From positions 1-64,000 of the forward strand of contig NZ_NMWV01000005.1 of NCBI RefSeq assembly GCF_002860405.1: a DNA stretch of 64,000 nucleotides. The letters are read 5' to 3'. Origin of the DNA: Bifidobacterium imperatoris (lineage in GTDB: Bacteria > Actinomycetota > Actinomycetes > Actinomycetales > Bifidobacteriaceae). Below are positions 8,626 through 17,370 of this stretch, piece after piece. The position numbers and the translations under genes are program-made. Within the stretch, counting starts at the first letter, position 1, and every line of letters begins with the position of its first letter. The notes beneath the pieces were generated by a model. That model was given only the letters and a program-made list of their open reading frames with translations, ran no database searches and was not told where the DNA came from.

Positions 8626-9972
8626 ATGACCACATGGATCGCCACCACCCCGGACGCCAAGCTTGTGGATCGTTCGGCCGAAGTCGCAGCCACTGGTGCG
8701 ACTGCCGCTGCCGATTTGCAGCTCGACGGCAACGAATACCAGTCGCTGCGCGGCTTCGGCGGCTGCTTCAACGAACTCGGCTGGCTGCCGCTGCAGACCG
8801 TGACCGAAGCTGAACGCGATCAGATCATCAAGGAGCTCTTCGACCCCGAAGAAATGAACTTCACGTTCAACCGCGCACCCGTGGCCGCCAACGACTTCGC
8901 TGACCACTGGTACAGCTACGACGAGGTCGAAGGTGATTATGGCATGGAGCACTTCTCCGTCGAGCGCGACGAGGAAACTCTGATTCCATACATCCACCGT
9001 GCTCAGGAATGGCAGCCGGATATGCGTCTGTTCTCCAGCCCGTGGTCCCCGCCGACCTGGATGAAGCGCCCGAAGGCCTACAACTACGGTCGCCTTATCC
9101 AGACTCCGGAGAACCTCAAGGCTTACGCCAAGTACCTGGTCAAGTACATTCAGGCCTACGCCGAGCACGGCATCACCGTGAACCAGCTGCATGTGCAGAA
9201 CGAGGTGTTTGCCGACCAGAAGTTCCCGAGCGCCCTGTGGGACGCTGAAGCCCTGAAGGTCTTCATTCGCGACTACCTCGGCCCCGCTTTCGATGAAGCC
9301 GGCCTCGACACCGACATCTGGCTGGGCACCCTCAACGGCCCGGAAGACATGAAGTGGACCGGCGGCGGCTACGGCATGGCCCTCAACAACTACAACCGCT
9401 TTGTGGACAACATTCTCTTCGATGACGGCGCCCGCCATTACATCAAGGGCATTGCCTACCAGTGGGCTGGCCAGAACTGCATCGCCCGCACCCACGAATC
9501 CTGGCCGGAGATTGAGCTCATCCAGTCCGAATCCGAGTGCGGCGACGGTCAGAACACTTGGGAGTACGCGGAATACGTATTCCACCTGATCAACCACTAC
9601 TTCCGCAACGGCGCCACCGCATACACCTACTGGAACATGATCCTGGACGATCAGGATTCCACTTGGGGCTGGTGGCAGAACTCCCTGTTCACCATCACCG
9701 CCGACACGCACGAAGTGCGCCGCAACCCCGAATACTACGTGATGCGCCACTTCTCCAAGTACGTGCGTCCAGGCGCCAAGCTGCTCGGCACCACCGGCCA
9801 CTTCAACTCAATGGCCATCGCTTTCCGCAACCCGGACGGCACGGTGGTCGTGGTGGCCCAGAACGCACTCGAAAACGAGATGCCGTTCGAGTTCGCCGAC
9901 CCGACCGACGCATCCCGCGGCCTCAAGGTCACGCTCGCTCCGCGCTCCTTCAACACCTTCGTGCTTGACTGA
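8626..9972 (+). CDS. GH30-family glycoside hydrolase
   Basis: A 448-residue cytoplasmic enzyme of glycoside hydrolase family 30 (glucosylceramidase-like clan A fold). The family hallmark RGFGGCFNE is near the N-terminus. The acid/base is predicted as Glu193 in HVQNE and the nucleophile as Glu302 in IQSESE. A C-terminal beta domain (about 375-448) completes the side sandwich. GH30 members include beta-glucosidases, beta-1,6-glucanases, beta-xylosidases and beta-1,6-galactanases. The shared operator with the MFS/GH42 genes suggests it acts on the same imported oligosaccharide. AAAGGA is 9 bases before the ATG. There is no signal peptide. Confidence 0.9.
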   Translation: MTTWIATTPDAKLVDRSAEVAATGATAAADLQLDGNEYQSLRGFGGCFNELGWLPLQTVTEAERDQIIKELFDPEEMNFTFNRAPVAANDFADHWYSYDEVEGDYGMEHFSVERDEETLIPYIHRAQEWQPDMRLFSSPWSPPTWMKRPKAYNYGRLIQTPENLKAYAKYLVKYIQAYAEHGITVNQLHVQNEVFADQKFPSALWDAEALKVFIRDYLGPAFDEAGLDTDIWLGTLNGPEDMKWTGGGYGMALNNYNRFVDNILFDDGARHYIKGIAYQWAGQNCIARTHESWPEIELIQSESECGDGQNTWEYAEYVFHLINHYFRNGATAYTYWNMILDDQDSTWGWWQNSLFTITADTHEVRRNPEYYVMRHFSKYVRPGAKLLGTTGHFNSMAIAFRNPDGTVVVVAQNALENEMPFEFADPTDASRGLKVTLAPRSFNTFVLD

Positions 9973-9997
9973 TTGATTTCAGCATCCTGAATGAACC

Positions 9998-10048
9998 GCG
10001 CCCTGATTGTTGTTGCAGTACTGCGACCCAACAATCAGGGCGCAGTTT
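9998..10048. terminator. Hairpin terminator between GH30 and the convergent ATPase gene
   Basis: GCGCCCTGATTGTTG (9998-10012) pairs perfectly with CAACAATCAGGGCGC (10029-10043), a 15-bp stem followed by AGTTTCTT. It lies between convergent genes and may serve both. Confidence 0.85.
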
Positions 10049-10073
10049 CTTATGGGCAGTATGTGTATATTGT

Positions 10074-11345
10074 CTAATCGCGGAGTAGCCAATCTTTAGC
10101 GTTGACCACGGTGATGCCTTCCTCGCTGATTCCGGCCGAGTACGGGTCAAGGGTGATGATGATTCGGGGGAAGGCGTCGGTGAGGGATACAAGTGGGGCA
10201 AATTCACGTGCACGGGTGTTTTCGTCCAATAAACTTGCGGTGACCTGAATATATTGCTTTTGCATGCCACCTGATGCAATGCGCGATGCGATGAAGTCGA
10301 TTTCCGATGTATCGCTGGTCCCGATGCTGACCGTATATCCACGGCGGATTAGTTCCATGTACACGGCACATTCCAAACGGGCGCCAACATCGCGTGGAGA
10401 GAATCCTGTTGCGAGTCCCCTGAAACCATTATCGACTGGGTAGTATTTGCTCAGCGGGCGTAGCACTGTTTTACCTTGCATGCCTTCTTGGTTGGCCCGA
10501 TACAGCAGAAATGCGCGGCATAGAGCATCAACTTGGGTGATGACGGTTCCAGCGCTGATGGACTGTCCGGCACTGGTCATGGTATTGGCCACGTTGCGCG
10601 CGGAAAATAGCGAACCAGAGGTGGAGAACAAGAACCGACTCAGTTTTTCTAGACTATTAAGATCGCGTATGTTGTATCGCTGGGCAACGTCTTTGAACAA
10701 GATAGATTGATAGATATCGCGTAGCTCGGCTCCTATGGATTCCGTGGTTCTTTCTCGCAGTGCGAAGAGGCCTGGCATGCCGCCATAGAGTAAGTAGTCG
10801 GCGAGTAAATCGTCTTGGGAACGGTCCTGTGCTTCTTTGGTGCTGTGCGAGAAATCAAGGTATTCGCTGAACGACAAAGGGAATGTGGGAATTTCAATAT
10901 ATCGACCGGTGAGATAGGTGGCCAGATCGCTGGAAAGCAGGTTGGCATTGGATCCAGTGATATAGACGTCAGTGTTTTCGCGCGTATGCAGACGTCTGAC
11001 GACCTTTTCCCATCCGGGGACGTCTTGGATTTCGTCGAGCATTACGGTAAAGGGGTAGGCTGTATCGGCGCGTTCGGTCGCCTGGATAAGTTCCTCATGT
11101 AAATCTGTGGCATCGTAATCAAGAGGAATGTCGAATGCGTCGAATCGCTTGTAGAACAGGTTTTGGCTCGGAACGCCATCGGAAGTCAAAGCGTCGGCCA
11201 GCATGGCGAGCACCGTCGATTTACCGCAGCGCCTGACTCCGATAATGACCTTGATATCCGGTGTGTTTCGATGGGCGAGCACTCGATTCAATAAATCCGG
11301 GCGGGGAATGTAACCAGGGGTAATAGGGTTATTGAGCTGATTCAT
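10074..11345 (-). CDS. AAA ATPase with DUF4143-type C-terminus
   Basis: A 423-residue protein of the widespread ATP-binding family with an N-terminal AAA domain and a C-terminal DUF4143-like domain related to restriction-endonuclease folds. The Walker A is GVRRCGKST (about residues 37-45), Walker B is VMLDEIQDV, and a sensor-like ITGSNA follows. The C-terminus contains the typical block with DNGF, and SEIDFIAS. The function of this family is not established. AGGAGG is well placed before the ATG. It is divergent from GH31 and shares no obvious metabolic role with its neighbours, so it is probably a mobile or standalone gene. Confidence 0.85.
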   Translation of the reverse strand: MNQLNNPITPGYIPRPDLLNRVLAHRNTPDIKVIIGVRRCGKSTVLAMLADALTSDGVPSQNLFYKRFDAFDIPLDYDATDLHEELIQATERADTAYPFTVMLDEIQDVPGWEKVVRRLHTRENTDVYITGSNANLLSSDLATYLTGRYIEIPTFPLSFSEYLDFSHSTKEAQDRSQDDLLADYLLYGGMPGLFALRERTTESIGAELRDIYQSILFKDVAQRYNIRDLNSLEKLSRFLFSTSGSLFSARNVANTMTSAGQSISAGTVITQVDALCRAFLLYRANQEGMQGKTVLRPLSKYYPVDNGFRGLATGFSPRDVGARLECAVYMELIRRGYTVSIGTSDTSEIDFIASRIASGGMQKQYIQVTASLLDENTRAREFAPLVSLTDAFPRIIITLDPYSAGISEEGITVVNAKDWLLRD

Positions 11346-11370
11346 TTTATCCTCCTGATTTTATAAAATG

Positions 11371-11387
11371 TCAAATATATTATTTGA
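11371..11387. promoter_or_regulatory. Inverted repeat between the divergent ATPase and GH31 genes
   Basis: TCAAATA-TAT-TATTTGA has two perfect 7-base arms. A second short palindrome, ATTTTATAAAAT, lies just before the ATPase ribosome site. It could be an operator for either gene; the binding protein is unknown. Confidence 0.4.
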
Positions 11388-11407
11388 TATTACTATATGC
11401 AGGATAA

Positions 11408-11436
11408 TTGAACAATATGATGAACAACTTTATAAT
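11408..11436 (+). promoter_or_regulatory. Promoter of the GH31 gene
   Basis: TTGAAC (11408-11413) and a consensus TATAAT (11431-11436) are 17 bases apart. The predicted transcript starts near 11443, giving a leader of about 95 bases before the ATG at 11537. Confidence 0.7.
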
Positions 11437-11536
11437 CGAGTTGCACTGTTGCGCGATATGTTTGATGCCATGATTTGGCGACTGTGAATGATATCGTTGT
11501 CATGAATTCAGGCGTCACTATGCGAAGGAGCTCGGC

Positions 11537-14041
11537 ATGGCCTTTCCGAAACTTGCGACTAATCCCGGCATGAACCAGGCTGCGGTGATTCAAGGTGACC
11601 ACTGGCGTATTGGCATCCTTACGGAATCGCTTATCCGCCTCGAATGGCAAGGCGACGGCCACTTCGAGAATCATGCCACGCAAATGGTCGTCGACCGTAA
11701 CTTTGCTGGTGAGACCCCATGCTTCACTCAAGCCGTTCGCGATGGGCTGCTTATCGTTGATACGCCGTCTTTGCGTTTGACTTATGATATGCGGCCTTTC
11801 AGCAAGGAAGGCCTGAGCATTGTGGTCAAAGGCGTGTCCAACTCCCAGATGAACACCTGGCATTACGGGGATGTGCAGCGCGGTAACTTAAGGGGAACGG
11901 CTCGCACGCTCGATGAAGTGAATGGCGAGACGGAGCTTGGCCTCGGCGTGATCTCGCATGATGGCTGGGCGGTTATCGACGACTCAGCTTCCAACATCAT
12001 CGTTGATGGCGATGAGGCTGCCGAAGTCAAAGGCGAGACCAATCCGTTCGGCACTTGGGTGGTTCCGCGTGACAACGATGGCATCGACCTGTACTTCTTT
12101 GGTTATGGTCTCCATTTCATTGAAGCTGTGCAGGATTTCTATCGCCTGACCGGTCCGACTCCGCTGTTGCCGCGTTTCGCTCTTGGCAACTGGTGGAGCC
12201 GCTACCATCGCTACACCGGGGCCGAATATCTGGAGCTGGTAGATCGCTTCGAACAGGAGGGTTTGCCGTTCACCACCGCCGTTATCGACATGGATTGGCA
12301 TCTCGTGGATGACGTGGATTCCAAATACGGTTCCGGTTGGACCGGATACACCTGGAACCGCAAGTTCTTCCCCGATCCCGAACGATTCCAGCACACTCTG
12401 CACGAGCACGGCCTCAAAACCACGCTGAACGTTCATCCGCGCGATGGCATTCGTGCTTTCGAAGATGGCTACGCCGAAGTGGCTGAGCATATGGGAATCG
12501 ACCCCAAGAGCGAAGAGCCGGTGGAATTCGATTTGACCAGCCCACGATTCATGGATGCGTACTTCCGGCTGCATCATAAGCTTGAAAACATGGGCACCGA
12601 TTTCTGGTGGCTTGACTGGCAGCAGGGCGGTGTGACCCGTCAAAAGGGTTTGGATCCATTGTGGATGCTTAACCATATGCATTACCTTGATTCTGGGCGT
12701 GATGGCCATTGGCCGCTCACCTTCTCCCGCTACGCAGGCCCGGGCTCGCATCGTTATCCGGTCGGTTTCTCCGGCGACACGGTGGTTACCTGGGAATCGC
12801 TGAAATTCCAGCCGTACTTCACCTCCACCGCATCCAACATCGGCTATGGCTGGTGGAGCCACGACATCGGCGGCCACATGTTCGGCTACCGCGATGAGGA
12901 GCTCGAAGCCCGCTGGTATCAGCTCGGCACATTCAGCCCGATTAACCGACTTCACTCCACTGATTCGCCGTTCAATGGCAAGGAACCCTGGAACTTCCAT
13001 GCTGAGGCGGAAGCGGCAATGGATATGGCGCTGCGACTTCGCCACATGCTCCTGCCGTACTTGTACACGATGAATTGGCGTGCTGCGGCTGAAGGCCGCC
13101 CTCTGGTTGAGCCGATGTATTGGCAATCTCCTGAGAATGCGAACGCCTACGGTGTGGAGCAGGAATTCCGCTTCGGTACGGAACTGGTTGTAGCTCCGAT
13201 TGTCACGCCTGCCGACCGTGATGTGCAGTTGGCCAAAGCGGATGTCTGGTTGCCGCAGGGCACCTGGTTCGACTTCTTTACCGGGCGTCGCTATGAATCC
13301 CGTTCGGCCAACGGTCGTAAATTCGAGGTGTGGCGCGGGCTTGATGGTATGCCGGTGTTTGCCAAGGCGGGCGGCATCGTGCCGTTGCAGCAGCTGGATG
13401 AGCTGAATGGTCGCGAGAACTCCGTCGATAATCCGGTGCATCTCGAGGTGTTGGTGTTCCCTGGTGCTTCTGGCGCGTTTACGCTCAAGGAAGACGATGG
13501 CTCCAATCAGGCTCGCCCAGACGAATCGGCATTGGCCGCCACCGCCATGACCTTTGCTTGGCATGAGGCTGATGGTCTCTCCAGTTTCGTCATCGAGCCG
13601 GCGGCTGGCAATACTGCAGCCGTCCCCGAATATCGCGCCTGGAGCATCACCTTCCAAGGTGTGGCGCAGGCTGATCTTGTGGTTACTGTAGATGGTGAGC
13701 CTGTTGAAATCCAGACTTCGTATGATGCGGATACATTTGGTCTGACGGTTACCCTCACCGATGTTCCGACCGTTGCGCGGGTTGTGGTTTCGGGCGCATT
13801 GAGCATTGCGGAAGATCCGGCCATCGAAGACGCATTCCGTGTACTGTACGACGCGCAGATCGATTACCTCACCAAAGAGCGTGCATACTCGCTTATCCGC
13901 GAGAACGGTGCCGGGGCATTAGGGGCATTGCATACGCTGGAAAGCAAGGCCAGCAGCCATCCTCGCCACGACTTCGATGACTCGCATATGCCGATTTCAG
14001 TGATTCAGGCCGTGGCTGAGCCATTGTTGCGCACCGTGTGA
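11537..14041 (+). CDS. GH31-family alpha-glycosidase
   Basis: An 834-residue cytoplasmic protein of glycoside hydrolase family 31. An N-terminal beta-sandwich is followed by the TIM barrel (LPRFALGNWWSRY opens it near residue 213). The region TDFWWLDWQQGG places the likely nucleophile at Asp360; the usual alpha-glucosidase motif is WxDMNE, so this is a divergent subfamily. SHDIGGHMFG follows further on, and the C-terminus carries extra beta domains. Family members cut alpha-glucosides, alpha-xylosides or related bonds. GAAGGAG precedes the ATG. The next gene encodes a TetR regulator whose own operator lies in the intervening space. Confidence 0.88.
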   Translation: MAFPKLATNPGMNQAAVIQGDHWRIGILTESLIRLEWQGDGHFENHATQMVVDRNFAGETPCFTQAVRDGLLIVDTPSLRLTYDMRPFSKEGLSIVVKGVSNSQMNTWHYGDVQRGNLRGTARTLDEVNGETELGLGVISHDGWAVIDDSASNIIVDGDEAAEVKGETNPFGTWVVPRDNDGIDLYFFGYGLHFIEAVQDFYRLTGPTPLLPRFALGNWWSRYHRYTGAEYLELVDRFEQEGLPFTTAVIDMDWHLVDDVDSKYGSGWTGYTWNRKFFPDPERFQHTLHEHGLKTTLNVHPRDGIRAFEDGYAEVAEHMGIDPKSEEPVEFDLTSPRFMDAYFRLHHKLENMGTDFWWLDWQQGGVTRQKGLDPLWMLNHMHYLDSGRDGHWPLTFSRYAGPGSHRYPVGFSGDTVVTWESLKFQPYFTSTASNIGYGWWSHDIGGHMFGYRDEELEARWYQLGTFSPINRLHSTDSPFNGKEPWNFHAEAEAAMDMALRLRHMLLPYLYTMNWRAAAEGRPLVEPMYWQSPENANAYGVEQEFRFGTELVVAPIVTPADRDVQLAKADVWLPQGTWFDFFTGRRYESRSANGRKFEVWRGLDGMPVFAKAGGIVPLQQLDELNGRENSVDNPVHLEVLVFPGASGAFTLKEDDGSNQARPDESALAATAMTFAWHEADGLSSFVIEPAAGNTAAVPEYRAWSITFQGVAQADLVVTVDGEPVEIQTSYDADTFGLTVTLTDVPTVARVVVSGALSIAEDPAIEDAFRVLYDAQIDYLTKERAYSLIRENGAGALGALHTLESKASSHPRHDFDDSHMPISVIQAVAEPLLRTV

Positions 14042-14074
14042 CGAATCCGCGGCAATCTAATGACCATTAAAGCA

Positions 14075-14103
14075 GGCTCCCATTGCATTTCGCAGTGGGA
14101 GCC
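14075..14103 (+). terminator. Hairpin after GH31
   Basis: GGCTCCCATTGC pairs with GCAGTGGGAGCC (one G-T pair) around a 5-base loop. The following CTTCATT is a weak T-run and already belongs to the TetR operator. Confidence 0.6.
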
Positions 14104-14138
14104 CTTCATTACCGCTTGGTAATGAAGTGGGATACACT
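14104..14138 (+). promoter_or_regulatory. Operator and -10 box of the TetR gene at 14147
   Basis: CTTCATTACC-GCTT-GGTAATGAAG is a perfect inverted repeat with 10-base arms (14104-14127). TACACT (14133-14138) follows as a -10 box, so transcription would start at about 14145-14147, on the ATG itself. The core TTACC-N4-GGTAA recurs before the GH3 gene. Confidence 0.65.
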
Positions 14139-14146
14139 AGGCAGCT

Positions 14147-14785
14147 ATGGCTGCAGAAACCACTTCCAATCACAAACGAGTTCGTAAATCGCCGCTTGAG
14201 CGCAAACGTGAGATTCTCGATGCCGCAGTGCGCCTGATTTCTGAACGTGGGTACAACGGCATTTCGGTGCAGGATGTGGCGGATGCAGTAGGCGTCACCA
14301 AGCAGGGCGTGCTGCGATACATTGGCAGCAAAGACAATATGCTTTCGATGGTGTACCTCGAGAACTATAACGAGGGCGGCAACGTCAGCGAATTCAAGTC
14401 TTCCGGGCTTCCGGGATCCACTGTTGACGATCTTCGTCTACCGGCCTATCTGCGATATCTGGTGCATTACAATTCCCAGCGTCGCATGCTGGTGCAGCTA
14501 TTTTCCGTGCTGCAGGTGGAAACCTTTAACCCCGATCACCCGCTGCATGAGGAGTTTGCCGATCGCCAGAACTCGATTTGGGAGTACTATTCCGGCTTTG
14601 ACTGGCGCATTCCTCCATCATTCTCTTCGTTCGATGAAGTACGCCCCACGGTGCGCAAAGCGCTGGAGGTCATGGATGGCATCCAGTTGCGCTGGCTGCG
14701 CGAACCCGCCATTGACCTGAACGAGGAGTGGGCTGAATTCGAGCCGTTGCTGTTCCCGTCGCCCCTGTGGGACGGCTATCGCTGA
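14147..14785 (+). CDS. TetR-family regulator (second paralogue)
   Basis: A 212-residue regulator closely similar to the one at 3805: both begin with a basic HKRVRKSP/QKRVRKSP segment, have the same helix-turn-helix (VQDVADAVGVTKQGVLRYIG) and end with DGIQLRWL...FPSPLWDGYR. No ribosome site precedes the ATG, and the -10 box 9 bases before it predicts a leaderless mRNA. The CTTCATTACC inverted repeat sits over its promoter, and a matching TACC-N4-GGTA lies at the promoter of the downstream GH3 gene. The likely role is autoregulated repression of that GH3 gene and perhaps of GH31. Confidence 0.87.
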   Translation: MAAETTSNHKRVRKSPLERKREILDAAVRLISERGYNGISVQDVADAVGVTKQGVLRYIGSKDNMLSMVYLENYNEGGNVSEFKSSGLPGSTVDDLRLPAYLRYLVHYNSQRRMLVQLFSVLQVETFNPDHPLHEEFADRQNSIWEYYSGFDWRIPPSFSSFDEVRPTVRKALEVMDGIQLRWLREPAIDLNEEWAEFEPLLFPSPLWDGYR

Positions 14786-14870
14786 TTACGCGCAGTTACT
14801 GCTTCGTTATGCCTCCCTGGGGCAAAGCTTTCGCTATTTTCCGCGTGTTGTTTCTCATATCGCGTTAAAC

Positions 14871-14882
14871 TACCAATCGGTA
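14871..14882 (+). promoter_or_regulatory. TACC-N4-GGTA operator before GH3
   Basis: TACC-AATC-GGTA lies 41 bases before the preferred GH3 start. It keeps the spacing and core of the 24-bp palindrome before the TetR gene at 14147. The site overlaps or follows a possible -10 (TTAAAC, 14865-14870). Confidence 0.55.
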
Positions 14883-14922
14883 ATTAAAGATGTTCGATTT
14901 CATCGAAGAAAGCGAAACTGCC

Positions 14923-17277
14923 ATGACCGAAAACACCGCAACCGCCGAAACCTTGCCTTACAAGAATCCTGAACTGCCTGCGTCCGAGCGCATCGCAGAC
15001 CTGCTCTCCCGCATGACGCTGGAAGAGAAGGTCGGCCAGATGATGCAGCTTGACGCGCGCGGTGGCGATCTGGATGACCTCATCGTCAATAAGCACGTCG
15101 GCTCCATCCTGCACACCAGTCCGGAAGATCTGCCGCGCGCGGTCAAAACCGTCAACGAGAAAACCCGCCTCGGCATCCCGCTGGTCATCGGAGATGACTG
15201 CATCCACGGCTACTCCTTCTGGCCTGGAGCCACCATCTTCCCTTCGCAACTCGGCATGGCACTGAGCTGGGATGCTGAAAAGGTGCGTGCTGCAGGCCGC
15301 GCCACCGCTGAGGAAGTCTCCTGCACCGGTGTGCACTGGACCTTCTCCCCAGTGCTGTGCATCGCCCGCGACACCCGCTGGGGCCGCGTGGATGAAACCT
15401 TCGGCGAGGATCCAACGCTGATTGGTGAGCTCGCCTCCGCTATGGTCAAGGGCTATCAGGGTGGCGCCAAGGCCGGCGAGAAGCTTCCGAAGGATGCGAT
15501 TTTGGCCTGCGCCAAGCATTTCGCCGGTTATTCCGAAACCCAAGGCGGACGCGATGCTTCCGAGGCTGACCTGTCTCACCGCAAGCTCGAATCCTGGTTC
15601 CTGCCGCCATTCGAGCGTGTGGCCAAGGAAGGCTGCGGCACCTTCATGCTCGGCTACGAATCCATCGACGGTGTGCCGGTCACCTTCAACAAGTGGCTGC
15701 TGACCGATAAGCTGCGCGGCGCATGGAAGTACAACGGCACGTTGATCACCGACTGGGATAACGTCGGCCGCTCCGTCTGGGAGCAGAAGGTCAAGCCGGA
15801 TTATGTGCACGCTGCCGCAGACGCGGTCAAGGCCGGCAACGATCTGGTCATGACCACCCCGCAGTTCTACGAGGGTGCCATTGAAGCCGTAAAGACCGGC
15901 TTGCTGGACGAATCCCTGATTGATGAAGCCGTCGCCCGCATTCTTGCCCTGAAGTTCCGCCTCGGCCTGTTCGAGGACCCGCGCTTGCCTGATGCCGAAC
16001 GCATCAAGACCATCATCGGCTCCGAGGAACACCAGCGCATCAACCTCGAACTGGCTCGCGAAGCCGTGGCACTGCTGCGCAACGACGGCAACTTGCCGTT
16101 CGCTGCAAACAAGGCCAAGCGCATCGCCGTGGTCGGCCCACTGGCCGATGACGCACAAAACCAGCTCGGCGACTGGACCGGCAACTCCGGCCAGGTCTCC
16201 TGGATGCCGGACGGACAGCCGCGCGAGATGATCACCACCGTGCTCGACGGCATCAAGCAGCTTGCCGGCGAAGACACTGAAGTCGTGTACTCCCGCGGCG
16301 CCAACATCGTGGACCTCGTTACCGATCCGGCCGGTGAACTCTACCCAGATGGGCAGCCTCGCCCGAAGATCGGTGTCTCCGCCGCAGTCGATCAGGCAAT
16401 GCTCGACGAAGCCGTGGCCAACGCTCGCCAGTCCGACCTGATCGTGGCCGTGGTGGGCGATACCGTGCAGCTCACCGGCGAAACCTGCTCCACCGCCACC
16501 CTCGAACTGCTCGGTGGCCAGAACGCGCTGCTCAACGCGCTTGCAGCTGTGGCCAAGGAAACCGGCAAGCCGATGGTCACCGTGCTGGTGAGCTCCAAGC
16601 CGCAGATCTTGCCTGCATCCATCGTGGGGGAGAACGGTGTGTTCGCCAAGCGTGTGAGCGACCCTGAAACCGGCACCGGCTCGATTCTGTGGGCCGCTAA
16701 CCCGGGCATGAAGGGTGGTCAGGCCATCGCCGAAATCATCTTCGGCATTACCAACCCATCTGGCCGCCTGCCTGTCACCTTCCCGCGTCACGCCGGCCAG
16801 CTGCCCGTCTACTACAACCAGGTGCGCGGCCAGCATGGCGATCGCTACGCTGACCTCACCCAGGATCCGGCATTCGCATTCGGCGAAGGCCTGAGCTACA
16901 CCACCTTCGAATATGGCGAGCCAACCATCACGGGTAGCGCATCCAACGCAGACGGTACCTTTACCGAAACCGATACCGTGCACGCCGAAATCACCCTGAC
17001 CAATACGGGTGAAGTGGCCGGCACCGAGGTCGTGCAGTCCTACATCGGCGACATCGTGACTTCCTACAGCTGGACCGACCGCGAACTGAAGGCCTTCCAG
17101 CGTGTGGCACTTGAACCCGGCGAGACCAAGACCGTTGCCTTCGATATCCCGGTGGCCGACTGCACCATCGTGGATTCCGAAGCCAACCGCATTGTGGAGC
17201 CCGGCGAATTCGAGCTGCTCATCGGTCATTCATCCCGCCGTGAAGACCTGAAGCGCACCACCTTCACCGTGGCATAG
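14923..17277 (+). CDS. GH3-family beta-glycosidase (BglX-like)
   Basis: A 784-residue cytoplasmic glycoside hydrolase family 3 enzyme. The N-terminal barrel has CAKHFAGYSETQGG and the predicted nucleophile Asp277 in LITDWDNVG. The second alpha/beta domain and a C-terminal fibronectin III-like domain (from about residue 665) follow. Family members are exo-acting beta-glucosidases or beta-xylosidases. An earlier ATG at 14890 would leave only 7 bases between the operator and the start and has no ribosome site; the ATG at 14923 follows GAAGAAAG and matches the usual start of homologues, so it is preferred. There is no signal peptide. It is probably controlled by the TetR gene just upstream. Confidence 0.9.
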   Translation: MTENTATAETLPYKNPELPASERIADLLSRMTLEEKVGQMMQLDARGGDLDDLIVNKHVGSILHTSPEDLPRAVKTVNEKTRLGIPLVIGDDCIHGYSFWPGATIFPSQLGMALSWDAEKVRAAGRATAEEVSCTGVHWTFSPVLCIARDTRWGRVDETFGEDPTLIGELASAMVKGYQGGAKAGEKLPKDAILACAKHFAGYSETQGGRDASEADLSHRKLESWFLPPFERVAKEGCGTFMLGYESIDGVPVTFNKWLLTDKLRGAWKYNGTLITDWDNVGRSVWEQKVKPDYVHAAADAVKAGNDLVMTTPQFYEGAIEAVKTGLLDESLIDEAVARILALKFRLGLFEDPRLPDAERIKTIIGSEEHQRINLELAREAVALLRNDGNLPFAANKAKRIAVVGPLADDAQNQLGDWTGNSGQVSWMPDGQPREMITTVLDGIKQLAGEDTEVVYSRGANIVDLVTDPAGELYPDGQPRPKIGVSAAVDQAMLDEAVANARQSDLIVAVVGDTVQLTGETCSTATLELLGGQNALLNALAAVAKETGKPMVTVLVSSKPQILPASIVGENGVFAKRVSDPETGTGSILWAANPGMKGGQAIAEIIFGITNPSGRLPVTFPRHAGQLPVYYNQVRGQHGDRYADLTQDPAFAFGEGLSYTTFEYGEPTITGSASNADGTFTETDTVHAEITLTNTGEVAGTEVVQSYIGDIVTSYSWTDRELKAFQRVALEPGETKTVAFDIPVADCTIVDSEANRIVEPGEFELLIGHSSRREDLKRTTFTVA

Positions 17278-17308
17278 CAATCGGCTAGTAGTCACCGAGA
17301 ATCCTCGG

Positions 17309-17356
17309 ATATGATGATGCCCTGCTCCTTAATCAAGGAACAGGGCATCATCATAT
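17309..17356. terminator. Bidirectional terminator between convergent GH3 and TDT genes
   Basis: ATATGATGATGCCCTG (17309-17324) pairs perfectly with CAGGGCATCATCATAT (17341-17356), with an inner CCTT/AAGG stem. The AT-rich ends give short T-runs on either strand. Confidence 0.8.
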
Positions 17357-17370
17357 ATATGCGACTCGCA

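Noticed and set aside
14884..17229. A 781-codon open frame on the minus strand
   Set aside because: It lies opposite the GH3 gene, which has clear family motifs. The antisense frame has no recognisable domain, and long antisense ORFs are expected with GC-rich codon use.
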